DNA of 55,233 nt. It comes from Oscillospiraceae bacterium. Lineage in GTDB: Bacteria > Bacillota > Clostridia > Oscillospirales > SIG530. Under the pieces are notes generated by a model. That model was not told the origin of the DNA. It saw only the letters and a list, made by a program, of their open reading frames with translations, and did not search any database. The stretch spans positions 1 to 55,233 of the forward strand of contig SVND01000008.1 in NCBI GenBank assembly GCA_015067075.1. Reading direction: 5' to 3'. The translations under genes were made by a program, and so were the position numbers. Positions 47,333-55,043 of this stretch are shown here, in pieces. Position 1 is the first letter of the stretch. Each line of letters starts with the position of its first letter.

Positions 47333-47357
47333 ATAAAGCATTATTTTCAAAAAACAC

Positions 47358-47386
47358 TTTACAAACGTCCTTTTTTATGTTATACT
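47358..47386 (+). promoter_or_regulatory. Promoter of the 97-residue protein
   Basis: TTTACA (47358-47363), 17-bp spacer, TATACT (47381-47386). Confidence 0.65.
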
Positions 47387-47429
47387 TATACAGAATAATT
47401 ACACTTAACGAAAGGAACGGTGTTTAAAT

Positions 47430-47723
47430 ATGGCTGCAAATAAAGAATTTTGCATGTACAAGGGAAAGCCTCTTGTAAGAAGCGGTAATACCATATATTA
47501 CGGCGACCCCAACGAAAAGTATATTGCTGTGTTTTATATAACTGAAACAAAAACCTTCGAGGATCGTGAGATTCCCAGTAAAGTCGTTGCAGAGCTTCAG
47601 CTCTCCGACAGATCTCTTCGTCCCCGCGCCCGCATTCTTAAGCATAGCGAAAAGGACGGCTTTTTCAAAGCTCTCGACATCGGTTTTATCTGGCTTGAAC
47701 GCGCTTTAGCCTCTGAACAGTAA
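47430..47723 (+). CDS. Small conserved-looking cytoplasmic protein, unknown function
   Basis: A 97-residue soluble protein with no signal peptide, reading CMYKGKPLVRSGNTIYYGD at the start and PRARILKHSEKDGFFKALDIG later. Its own promoter and an AAAGGAACGG site make it a genuine gene. No domain is recognised; a mixed alpha/beta fold is likely. Confidence 0.7.
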   Translation: MAANKEFCMYKGKPLVRSGNTIYYGDPNEKYIAVFYITETKTFEDREIPSKVVAELQLSDRSLRPRARILKHSEKDGFFKALDIGFIWLERALASEQ

Positions 47724-47859
47724 CAATTCGTTACACCCTTTGTTACTTTCTAGTAATTATTTTTAGTCGAATTTGCACAAAATAGACATTAAAAATAGGC
47801 ATATTTTTCATCAAAACGTAGAAATTTCTGATTTTACTCATAAAAATAGTTACAAATCG

Positions 47860-47909
47860 TTGACAAAATCTTCACTGTGTGGTAACATATTAATGCTGTT
47901 ATCACACAG
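47860..47909 (+). promoter_or_regulatory. Promoter of the NlpC/P60 gene overlapped by a long dyad
   Basis: TTGACA (47860-47865), 17-bp spacer and TAACAT (47883-47888). A 13-bp inverted repeat with one mismatch (47875-47887 with 47897-47909) covers the -10 region and is followed by TTTTTG. It could be an operator, a terminator of the preceding gene, or both. Confidence 0.6.
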
Positions 47910-47937
47910 TTTTTGTTACTTTTTGGAGGACATTATC

Positions 47938-49149
47938 GTGAAATTATTCGGTAAATTTACAAAAACATCTATAATATCTTTGATTTTAGTATTCTGCCTT
48001 ACCCTTACGGTATTTGCTGAAACAACGGGCGTCGTCACCGGCTCCGCTGTAAATATGCGCAAGGACGCAGGCACAAAGTATGACGTTGTCGTTACTCTTG
48101 CCGAAGGCACACAGGTCAACGTACTCGGCGAAAAGGGTGATTGGTACAAGGTTAGCTTTGAGGACTTTTCCGGCTATATGTCAAAAGACTACGTTGCAGT
48201 TGATCTCAAGGGCGTTGTCACAGGATCCGTTGTAAACGTCCGCAAAGGCGCAAGCACCGATACCAAAGTCATCACCTCTTTGAAAAAAGGCACTGTAGTT
48301 GACATTCTCGACGGAACTGACGGTTGGTACAAGATCAAATATAAGGATATAGTCGGATATATGTCTCAAAAATATATCGACACAGAATCCGTTCTCGTCG
48401 CAGTTGATGCCGATGATGACAACAATACTACATCCCCTACAGTTGCACCCACACCGAGAGCCGAAGAAAATAAGGAGCTTGGCGACGGATACGTTACAGC
48501 AAGCGTTCTTAACTTCCGTTCCGAAAAGTCCACTTCTTCCAAGAGCAACATAATCGCAAAGATTCCCCGCGACACAAAGGTTTACGTTTTCTATGAAGAA
48601 GACGGCTGGTATTACATAGAATATAAAGATAAAAAGGGTTGGGTCTCCGCTGAATATATCAAGCTTTCCGAAAACAGCGGAAGCAGTTCTGACGATAACA
48701 GCAGCACTCCCGACACATCCGAGAATAATAGCAGCACCGAAAACAACAACGTCAGCACCGTAAGCTCCAAACAGCTTGAGGTCGTTGAATACGCAAAGAA
48801 ATTCTTGGGAATCAAGTACACTTGGGGCGGTCAGAGTCCCAGCGAAGGCTTCGATTGCGCAGGTCTTGTAAAATACGTTTACAAGCACTTTGACATTTCC
48901 CTTCCCGGCGGCGCTACATCTCAGTCCAAGCACGGTAAGGTAATCAGCAAGAGCGAGCTTGAGCCCGGCGACCTTGTATTCTTCAAGTCTCCCTCTTTCA
49001 ACACCCCCATCGGTCACGTTGGTATCTACGTCGGCGACGGAAACTTTATTCATGCTCCCTCCAAGGGCGAGGTAGTAAGAATCGAAACCATGAATTCCAA
49101 CTACTACACCAAGTATTATGTAACAGCAAGAAGACTTCTTTCCGAATAA
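47938..49149 (+). CDS. Secreted SH3-domain NlpC/P60 peptidoglycan hydrolase
   Basis: The 403-residue product has a signal peptide (to about residue 28), three bacterial SH3 domains (about 30-85, 92-150, 180-240), a Ser/Asn-rich linker, and a C-terminal NlpC/P60 domain. The catalytic cysteine lies in GFDCAGLV, the catalytic histidine in IGHVGIYVG, and a third polar residue in FIHAPS. It should cut the peptide stems of peptidoglycan in the cell wall, bound there through the SH3 domains. The GTG at 47938 follows TGGAGGA; a longer frame would add an unlikely N-terminus. Confidence 0.92.
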   Translation: MKLFGKFTKTSIISLILVFCLTLTVFAETTGVVTGSAVNMRKDAGTKYDVVVTLAEGTQVNVLGEKGDWYKVSFEDFSGYMSKDYVAVDLKGVVTGSVVNVRKGASTDTKVITSLKKGTVVDILDGTDGWYKIKYKDIVGYMSQKYIDTESVLVAVDADDDNNTTSPTVAPTPRAEENKELGDGYVTASVLNFRSEKSTSSKSNIIAKIPRDTKVYVFYEEDGWYYIEYKDKKGWVSAEYIKLSENSGSSSDDNSSTPDTSENNSSTENNNVSTVSSKQLEVVEYAKKFLGIKYTWGGQSPSEGFDCAGLVKYVYKHFDISLPGGATSQSKHGKVISKSELEPGDLVFFKSPSFNTPIGHVGIYVGDGNFIHAPSKGEVVRIETMNSNYYTKYYVTARRLLSE

Positions 49150-49160
49150 TTGAATCACTT

Positions 49161-49195
49161 CACCCACAAGTAAAAATACTTGTGGGTGTTTTTTT
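49161..49195 (+). terminator. Intrinsic terminator
   Basis: A perfect 12-bp stem (49161-49172 with 49177-49188) and a seven-T tail follow the NlpC/P60 gene. Confidence 0.9.
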
Positions 49196-49203
49196 GTGCA
49201 AAA

Positions 49204-49236
49204 CCAAGGGCAGATAACCACGTTGGTCATCTGCCC
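49204..49236 (-). terminator. Intrinsic terminator, minus strand
   Basis: A 12-bp stem (49225-49236 with 49208-49219) followed on the minus strand by GGTTTTG, just past the stop of the gene at 49244. Confidence 0.75.
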
Positions 49237-49243
49237 TGCTCTT

Positions 49244-51055
49244 TTATTTTACCTTTTCACACTCTAAAAGCACTACCGCATGATGGTCAAGATACGCATC
49301 TATCGTATAATATCCATCTACCGCATCCTCAGGTGTAAGCGTTACCGTTACAGGCTTAAGCCTTGCAAGCTCATAGTAATAATCATACTCCGCGCGGAAA
49401 CGTTTTAGCGCCGCCGAGTCACCTATGGTATTAAGCGACGCAGTATAATCGCTGTCCTTAGACCATGCAAAATGGTAATCCTGAATATTTAAAAACTTTT
49501 CTCTTTCTCTTTGGAAATCGTCAAAATAATTGGAATTATCATCAACCGTCCAATTAGTTACCGTAACGCCTTCAGGGAAGTAGCTTACAGGTATTTTAGC
49601 CGTTATCCATTCGTCATTTGTGGCTATCATATACTCATTAAAGTTATACGCCATGAAATACAGTTTTTCCTCATCCTCGTTATACGCCGAAAATCCGTCG
49701 ATCTCATCACCAAGCGTTCCCTTTCCCGCTATATCGACAGACGTAAGCTTAGAGCCAACCATTTTGTAGAAAAGGTTTGCAACGTGCATCGTTACATTGG
49801 GAAGCCCCTCCCATATACCTTCGCTTGTATAGCACCACGCAGAAAAGTATGCTATATCTTCTTCGATCATGGTTTTTATAGTCTTTGCATCATAAGCCGC
49901 TTGGAAAGTATATCCAACTGTTCGTGCCGTAAGATCCTTTCCGTCCGTTCCGACGAGAAATCTTCCTTCGTCAACACCGTATTTCAGATTAGTAAGTCCG
50001 ACGGAAAGCGCCGCATCACGAAGATGGTTGATAGTTTTTGCAAGTGTAAACTTGCTGTAATTTCCGGGAGCATGGTCATAGAATGAGGCGCTTATAAACG
50101 TGATCCTCGTTCCTATTTCGCCCGTTTTATAGTTCGTACCGTTTGCGCAGTGATATATAAACTCGCGTTCATCCCAAAGTCCCTCAGAAACAGCCATGGC
50201 GTGAGCGCCGACCTCAATATCCTCGCAGATCGCATCCTGAAGCGCCGCTACGGTGTAATCGTACATTTTGCAAAAAGCATCGCGGCTTTTTACGGGGTCT
50301 CTGTCCAAATGAAACCAATCAGCATTTTCAAACTCCGTCAAACATCCCCATCGCCACGTTTTCACTTCCTCAAGCCCGAACTGCTCAACGAGAGCTTTTG
50401 CTATATTATAAATATAATCATAGTATGCGTCGTAATTTTCAGGCGGTCTTGTATTAACACCGAATCCTCCGTATTCACCCTTGCCCGAATACTTTACAGG
50501 CACAGCTCCTGTCTTTATATAAGGCTTAAGTCCCTGCCGCACGACCTTTTTGCAAGCGTTTATCAGCTTATCAAATTTATAATCGTCCAGCGTTTCAAGG
50601 TCCGAAACACTCACGAACAGATCATGGTTAAGTCCTCCGCCCGTTCCTGTCATGAAATGTATGTACTCCGCAAAGGGAAGCTTTTCCGAAAAATACGTTT
50701 CTGATACATCCACAGGATACCTTGTAGCCCAATCCTCAAGATAATTCCAGAGATTTATGTCGCTGACCTTGTTCGTTATTACCTTTCCGTCCGCATCCTC
50801 ACCTATTGTGAAAACGACATCTGTTTTTTCAGGCGGTGTGGGAATCGGTGTATCAGTCGTTCGTATCCACGGCTCAGGCGTGGGCGTCGGAGACGAAGTA
50901 GGTCTTTCCGTCTTTGTCGGTGTTACCTGCTCCGCCACGGTCGGCGTCGGTGTTTCTTGCGGCGTTGCGCCGTTTCCACCGCATCCTACAGCGATCGCAA
51001 GCAACATCAGTACAAGCATCAACGCTGTTAAACGTATTTTTTTCATCGTCATCAT
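49244..51055 (-). CDS. Surface lipoprotein, GH39-like putative glycosidase
   Basis: The 603-residue product has a lipoprotein signal peptide (lipobox IAVGC) and a TPTP tether to about residue 65. The body resembles the TIM barrel of GH39-type beta-xylosidases: WRWGCLTEFENADW, where the glutamate fits the acid/base position, and KYGVDEGRFL, where the glutamate fits the nucleophile. A beta-rich C-terminal part follows. It would act on xylan or related glycans at the cell surface. Start at the ATG behind GAAAGGA; another ATG three codons later is equally possible. Confidence 0.65.
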   Translation of the reverse strand: MMTMKKIRLTALMLVLMLLAIAVGCGGNGATPQETPTPTVAEQVTPTKTERPTSSPTPTPEPWIRTTDTPIPTPPEKTDVVFTIGEDADGKVITNKVSDINLWNYLEDWATRYPVDVSETYFSEKLPFAEYIHFMTGTGGGLNHDLFVSVSDLETLDDYKFDKLINACKKVVRQGLKPYIKTGAVPVKYSGKGEYGGFGVNTRPPENYDAYYDYIYNIAKALVEQFGLEEVKTWRWGCLTEFENADWFHLDRDPVKSRDAFCKMYDYTVAALQDAICEDIEVGAHAMAVSEGLWDEREFIYHCANGTNYKTGEIGTRITFISASFYDHAPGNYSKFTLAKTINHLRDAALSVGLTNLKYGVDEGRFLVGTDGKDLTARTVGYTFQAAYDAKTIKTMIEEDIAYFSAWCYTSEGIWEGLPNVTMHVANLFYKMVGSKLTSVDIAGKGTLGDEIDGFSAYNEDEEKLYFMAYNFNEYMIATNDEWITAKIPVSYFPEGVTVTNWTVDDNSNYFDDFQREREKFLNIQDYHFAWSKDSDYTASLNTIGDSAALKRFRAEYDYYYELARLKPVTVTLTPEDAVDGYYTIDAYLDHHAVVLLECEKVK

Positions 51056-51087
51056 AGTTCCTTTCAATATTTCTTTTTGTTTCTATA

Positions 51088-51116
51088 ATTATATATTATT
51101 TTTTATAGAAAATCAA
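51088..51116 (-). promoter_or_regulatory. Promoter of the GH39-like lipoprotein
   Basis: On the minus strand TTGATT (51111-51116), 17-bp spacer and TATAAT (51088-51093). The remaining sequence up to 51380 is AT-rich with no clear feature except a weak -10-like TAAAAT region near 51345 for the recombinase. Confidence 0.65.
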
Positions 51117-51380
51117 CACATTGTTACTTAACGTCAAAAAACACATTATAATGCTCTCACTTCAAATGGCAGTTATAAAACCACTTAAACAAGCGTTATA
51201 TTGTCCGAAATTGATATACATCCCGCTTTATTTTTCACTCACCGCATCGTCCCTTTCAATTTTAATCCCTTAAATCTGAAATATTTCATGGTACAAAACT
51301 GCCTGTATCAAATATTTAGGAATTATTCGCAAAAATTTGGTAAAATAATAATATCAACAATCTAACGTAAGGAGATTTTT

Positions 51381-52223
51381 ATGAAAAAAAGAATACTTGA
51401 AATAAAGAAAATGCAAGCATTTGAATTGTATTTGAAAGAAGAGGAAAGAAGTGCTGCGACCATAGAAAAATATATGCGTGATATAAGATTTTTTGCTGAC
51501 TTTACAAGCACATCCGAAATATCAAAGCAAATTGTGTTGGAATACAAAAACAAACTCGGCGCTTCTTACGCAGTATCAAGTGCTAACTCTATGATTGCGG
51601 CATTAAACTCTTTTTTTCGTTTCTGTGGTTGGCACGACCTTTGTATAAAACAGTTTAAAGTGCAAAGACAAGCCTACTGTTCCGAAGAAAAAGAGCTCTC
51701 GCGCGCAGAATATCTACGATTGCTTAATGCAGCCAAAGCCAGGCATAACGAACGGCTCAATCTCATTATTCAAGCAATCTGTGGAACCGGTATCCGCGTA
51801 AGTGAACTGCAGTATATCACGGTTGAAGCATTGAAAAGGGGCGAAGCTGTTGTCAGCTGCAAGGGAAAAAACCGACGTATCTTCATTGTTCCCGAGCTAA
51901 AGAAAAAACTACTCCGTTATGTCAAAGAACAAAAAATCACATCTGGTGCTGTATTTGTTACAAGAAACGGCAACCCAATAAGCCGCAATAATATATGGAA
52001 GGAAATGAAGGCGTTGTGCAAACAGGCAAATGTATCGCCGAGCAAGGTTTTTCCTCATAATCTTCGCCATCTGTTCGCAAGAACCTTTTACGGTATAGAA
52101 AAAGACATTGCTAAGCTTGCAGATATACTTGGACACGCCAGCATAAATACCACTCGTATTTATATTGTTACTACCGGTGCAGAACACAAACGCAAGATGG
52201 CACATATGCATCTGATCGTATAA
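51381..52223 (+). CDS. Tyrosine recombinase, candidate DNA invertase of the adjacent switch
   Basis: The 280-residue product has an N-terminal SAM-like core-binding domain (about 12-95) and a complete catalytic domain: R139 in GTGIRVSEL, K163 in CKGKNRR, H226 and R229 in FPHNLRH, H252 in LGHAS and the nucleophile Y261 in TTRIY. It is short, like the invertases of phase-variable loci, and lacks any arm-binding domain. No excisionase, phage or conjugation gene is nearby. Its stop codon is 36 bp from a perfect inverted repeat, so its most likely job is to invert the segment between the repeats. AAGGAG precedes the start. Confidence 0.9.
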   Translation: MKKRILEIKKMQAFELYLKEEERSAATIEKYMRDIRFFADFTSTSEISKQIVLEYKNKLGASYAVSSANSMIAALNSFFRFCGWHDLCIKQFKVQRQAYCSEEKELSRAEYLRLLNAAKARHNERLNLIIQAICGTGIRVSELQYITVEALKRGEAVVSCKGKNRRIFIVPELKKKLLRYVKEQKITSGAVFVTRNGNPISRNNIWKEMKALCKQANVSPSKVFPHNLRHLFARTFYGIEKDIAKLADILGHASINTTRIYIVTTGAEHKRKMAHMHLIV

Positions 52224-52247
52224 AAAAAGCCCGACGCAGATGCGCCG
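52222..52247 (-). terminator. Terminator facing the invertible promoter
   Basis: On the minus strand a 7-bp stem with one G-U pair (52241-52247 with 52232-52238) is followed by seven Ts (52222-52228). It would stop transcripts from the promoter at 52315-52343 in the present orientation before they run antisense into the recombinase gene. Confidence 0.7.
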
Positions 52248-52259
52248 AGACCAACGGAA

Positions 52260-52281
52260 ACATAATGAGAGTTATGTGATA
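52260..52281 (+). repeat. Left inverted repeat of the invertible element
   Basis: A 22-bp sequence whose exact reverse complement occurs at 52495-52516 (22 of 22). Its first 18 bp form a recombinase-type site: half-site ACATAA, 6-bp centre TGAGAG, half-site TTATGT. The asymmetric centre gives direction, and opposite orientation of the two copies predicts inversion. The match ends sharply on both sides. Confidence 0.93.
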
Positions 52282-52314
52282 TTAAGTACTAATTATTTTT
52301 TATATACATAAAGC

Positions 52315-52343
52315 ATTATACCACAAAACCTGAATAAAAACAA
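52315..52343 (-). promoter_or_regulatory. Promoter inside the invertible segment, facing left
   Basis: On the minus strand TTGTTT (52338-52343), 17-bp spacer ending in TGTGG, and a perfect TATAAT (52315-52320). It is the only strong promoter in the segment. Confidence 0.8.
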
Positions 52344-52395
52344 GGCTTTTTTATTAATTTGTTTAATTTTATGTAAAAAATTGCATGATTAAAAC

Positions 52396-52439
52396 GCCTT
52401 TCGTACATTTTTCTTTAAAAATACGGCGAAAGGCTTTTT
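52396..52439 (+). terminator. Terminator inside the invertible segment
   Basis: GCCTTTCG (52396-52403) pairs with CGAAAGGC (52427-52434), followed by five Ts and further T-rich sequence. It blocks rightward read-through from the recombinase gene in the present orientation. Confidence 0.75.
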
Positions 52440-52494
52440 GTTGTGCCTTTTTTTCTTTTTATAAATGATGAGCCGGAGAAATATTTTTCTTTTT

Positions 52495-52516
52495 TATCAC
52501 ATAACTCTCATTATGT
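52495..52516 (-). repeat. Right inverted repeat of the invertible element
   Basis: Exact reverse complement of 52260-52281. It carries the same ACATAA/TTATGT half-sites with the 6-bp centre in the opposite direction. Confidence 0.93.
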
Positions 52517-52742
52517 AGTTTTTTATCTTTATAAACAAATATTACATTCTTAAATTTGTGTCCATAATGCAGAGAAACAAATGATTACTTAAACAGTTGT
52601 TTTGCTTGATAATAAATTTATTTTTGCTATCAAGGGAGCTTTCTGCGTTTGAATGTGTCAAGAAGTTCAAAGAGCTGTACAAAAAGGTTCTTTGAAGCTA
52701 TGGTGTCCTTATCTAAAATAAAAAATCAAGGAGGTTGAATCC
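52517..52742 (+). promoter_or_regulatory. Structured leader between the switch and the matrix operon
   Basis: This 226-bp non-coding stretch has no strong promoter of its own. It has two dyads: CTTGATA/TATCAAG around 52606-52634, and TTCAAAGA/TCTTTGAA (52666-52673 with 52689-52696). AAGGAGG at 52728-52734 is the ribosome site for the first operon gene. Its length suggests a second layer of control at RNA level in the ON state. No known riboswitch class is recognised. Confidence 0.5.
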
Positions 52743-53732
52743 GTGGCGAACACTCTTAAAAATATGAAAATAACTATAATTATCCTTGCCGTATTGCTTG
52801 GACTAAGTCTAGTTGCTTTGGCGAGCGTTATCATTTGCGGACAGCATGATCCGTCAAGTGGCACTACTGTCATTCCCGATAATTACATAGATCCAACAAG
52901 TAGCAGCGAATTAAATACAGGAACGCAGGTAATACATTTCCGTACAGGTTCCGTTCTGCTTTGTGCATCGGCTCCGACGGTCAATCTTTCCGCCAATTTT
53001 CCTATGATGGCACTTTCCAAAACAGTCTTTACTTCGGACAGCGCAAAGGAAACGTTTATTTTCATTTATAAAAACCACGCTGAAGACAGCGAACCGTTCA
53101 AATGTGTAAATATGTTTCCCGGCGACAGCGAAACAAATACCTATCTCGTAAAGGTATCCCATATAGGAATCGTTACAGTCCGTTTCCACGCAGATATACG
53201 GCCGGGCTACGAAAAGCTCTCCGAAGTTTTGAAATGCAAAATTGTTTTGCGCGGTGAGAACAAGGTCCTTTACGACGGACTTATGCGTGATATGCCTGAA
53301 AGCATCAATCACCGTATAGCTACAGTTTCCGGCAAAACAACCGAACTTATCTATGACATTACAGCCTATTTTGATAACAGCGTTGGTAACGAGTATATGA
53401 ACAAAGAACTCGTTGCAGACTTCCGCTGGTGGGTTGAGGAGATCAGCAGCGATCCAACTCCGACTCCCGGTGATATTACCGATCCCGATGATTCGAAAGA
53501 CCCTGAAGATACCACCGTTCCCGACGATCCGACTGAACCTGAAGAAACAAAGGCTCCTGACGGCTCTGATGAAGGCGAATTGATATATCCTCCGCCGACG
53601 GGCGATAATTCCCATTTCTGCATTTGGTTCTGGATCGCTATCTTCTCTCTTCTTTTAAATATCATCCTTCTTTGGCCAAAACGCCGCAGACATATCGACG
53701 AACAGGAGGATGAGAAAGCGAATGAGCATTAA
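52743..53732 (+). CDS. Membrane-anchored surface protein, TasA/CalY-like
   Basis: The 329-residue product starts at GTG 8 bp past AAGGAGG. It has an N-terminal hydrophobic segment (about 8-33), a beta-rich extracellular domain (about 65-235) with NMFPGDSETNTYLVKVSH, a pattern like the PGD segment of camelysin/TasA proteins, then an acidic Asp/Pro/Thr-rich spacer and a C-terminal membrane helix followed by basic residues. It would be displayed outside the membrane, perhaps as an anchor for fibres built from its neighbours. It overlaps the next gene by 11 bp. Assignment to the family is by pattern only. Confidence 0.65.
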   Translation: MANTLKNMKITIIILAVLLGLSLVALASVIICGQHDPSSGTTVIPDNYIDPTSSSELNTGTQVIHFRTGSVLLCASAPTVNLSANFPMMALSKTVFTSDSAKETFIFIYKNHAEDSEPFKCVNMFPGDSETNTYLVKVSHIGIVTVRFHADIRPGYEKLSEVLKCKIVLRGENKVLYDGLMRDMPESINHRIATVSGKTTELIYDITAYFDNSVGNEYMNKELVADFRWWVEEISSDPTPTPGDITDPDDSKDPEDTTVPDDPTEPEETKAPDGSDEGELIYPPPTGDNSHFCIWFWIAIFSLLLNIILLWPKRRRHIDEQEDEKANEH

Positions 53733-54270
53733 ACTAAACACAGCAAAGCGATTGACATTGAGCGTTGTTATCGCAATTTTCCTCGCTTGTGCCTTATGTA
53801 TTACGACCTACGCCCTGTTTTATGCCACCGTTACGGTGGAGGGCAACTATTTCAAAACAGGCATTGTCAGTATTGACCTCAACGGCGGTAAGCCCGTCAT
53901 CGAGGAACACGAATATCTCTTTGAACCTGGTATGACGGTTGAAAAACCGTTTTACATAAAAAATCAAAGCACCTGGGCAGTTTATTACAAAATATACTTT
54001 GACAATGTGGTGGGCGGTCTTGCCGACGTGTTGGAGATCACCGTCCTTGACGGTGACAAGGTTTTGTACAAAGGTACTGCAAACAATCTGACGCGGCAAA
54101 ATGTAATCGCCGCCGATGATATCCTCCTGGTTGGAGAAAAGCGTAATCTCACGCTTCGCTTCCATTATCCCGAGGACAGCGGAAACGCCTCGCAAAACTG
54201 GCAGCTTCGGTTTGATCTCTGTGCCGACGCGGTACAAGAGAAGAACAACCCCAACAAGGATTTTGATTAA
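53722..54270 (+). CDS. TasA/CalY (camelysin) family-like secreted protein
   Basis: A 182-residue protein with a hydrophobic signal segment (LTLSVVIAIFLACALCITTYALF) followed by ATVTVEGNYFKTGIVSIDL, close to the 'NxFxxGxxxI' start of mature TasA/CalY proteins. FEPGMTVEKPFYIKN matches the family's PGD-like strand, and the rest alternates beta strands. It is probably cleaved by the SipW-type peptidase encoded next and may form extracellular fibres or a surface coat. The ATG at 53722 is chosen over 53710, where the AGGAGG would touch the start codon. Confidence 0.78.
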   Translation: MSIKLNTAKRLTLSVVIAIFLACALCITTYALFYATVTVEGNYFKTGIVSIDLNGGKPVIEEHEYLFEPGMTVEKPFYIKNQSTWAVYYKIYFDNVVGGLADVLEITVLDGDKVLYKGTANNLTRQNVIAADDILLVGEKRNLTLRFHYPEDSGNASQNWQLRFDLCADAVQEKNNPNKDFD

Positions 54271-54287
54271 CGGAAAGGAGGCAGTTC

Positions 54288-54974
54288 ATGAAAAAAGCAT
54301 TAAACATCATATCCACCGTTCTTGTATGGGCGCTTGTAGTCGCTACGGTGGGAATGATGATATTTACCTTGATTTCTGTCAATACCTTTGACCAGGCAAA
54401 CAGAAGTGTTTTCGGATATAAATTTTTCATCGTCCGTTCTGACTCAATGAGTGCGACGGATTTTGATGCGGGTGATATTGTCTTTGTTAAAAACGTCGAC
54501 CCCGCTACCCTGCAAGTTGGTGACATTATCGCCTTTACCTCACAGAATCCGAACAATTTCGGTGATACCGTTACACACAAGATAAGAGAGATTACTACTG
54601 ATTACTATGGCGATCCGGCTTTTGTTACCTACGGTACAACGACAGACACAAACGACGAAACACTGGTTACATATCCTTATGTTCTCGGAAAATACACAGG
54701 CAAAATACCCAATATAGGCTCGTTTTTTCAGTTTTTAAAAACGACACCCGGTTATATTCTTTGTATTTTCGTTCCTTTTCTTCTGCTTATTCTGTATCAA
54801 GGATTTCAATGCGTTCAGCTGTTCCGCAGATACAAGAAGGAGCAAATGGAAGAGCTTCAAGCAGAGCGCGCAAAGATCGAGGAAGAACGCAGACAGTCAA
54901 TGGAAATGATGAAAGAGCTGCAGGCACTCAAGCAGCAGCTCGAGGCAAATGATGGGCAATCGTCCGAGCAGTAA
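54288..54974 (+). CDS. sipW: SipW-type signal peptidase I with C-terminal coiled coil
   Basis: The 228-residue product is an ER-type (Ser/His) signal peptidase: N-terminal membrane helix (about 6-30), the catalytic serine S53 in RSDSMS, H97 in VTHKIREI where bacterial type-P enzymes have lysine, and a second membrane helix at about 152-175. SipW enzymes process TasA-like matrix proteins. A charged coiled coil of about 50 residues (180-225) follows the second helix and is unusual for the family. GGAGG precedes the ATG. The gene sits between TasA-like genes, its expected substrates. Confidence 0.9.
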   Translation: MKKALNIISTVLVWALVVATVGMMIFTLISVNTFDQANRSVFGYKFFIVRSDSMSATDFDAGDIVFVKNVDPATLQVGDIIAFTSQNPNNFGDTVTHKIREITTDYYGDPAFVTYGTTTDTNDETLVTYPYVLGKYTGKIPNIGSFFQFLKTTPGYILCIFVPFLLLILYQGFQCVQLFRRYKKEQMEELQAERAKIEEERRQSMEMMKELQALKQQLEANDGQSSEQ

Positions 54975-55043
54975 GGTATAGGCAGCGAAAGGCTGTTTAT
55001 ATATATTCGTCTAACGAAAATCTAAAATAGGAGGTAAAACAAA

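Larger units (their letters stand above)
52282..52494. mobile_element. Invertible 213-bp promoter segment (phase switch), drawn in the OFF state
   Basis: The segment between the two 22-bp repeats contains no coding frame. It holds a promoter pointing left (52315-52343) and a terminator working rightward (52396-52439). In this orientation the promoter fires away from the downstream operon and rightward transcription is stopped. After inversion the promoter would lie about 35 bp from the right repeat and read into 52743-55233. Inversion itself is inferred from structure, not observed. Confidence 0.85.

Noticed and set aside
47725-47937. WalR-type box before the NlpC/P60 gene
   Set aside because: TGTTAC-like hexamers occur, but not with the 5-bp spacing of a WalR site; the long dyad explains the region better.
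51381-52223. Integrase of a prophage or integrative element
   Set aside because: There are no phage, conjugation or excisionase genes and no attachment site in the adjacent tRNA, and an exact inverted repeat sits right next to the gene, which fits a local invertase better.
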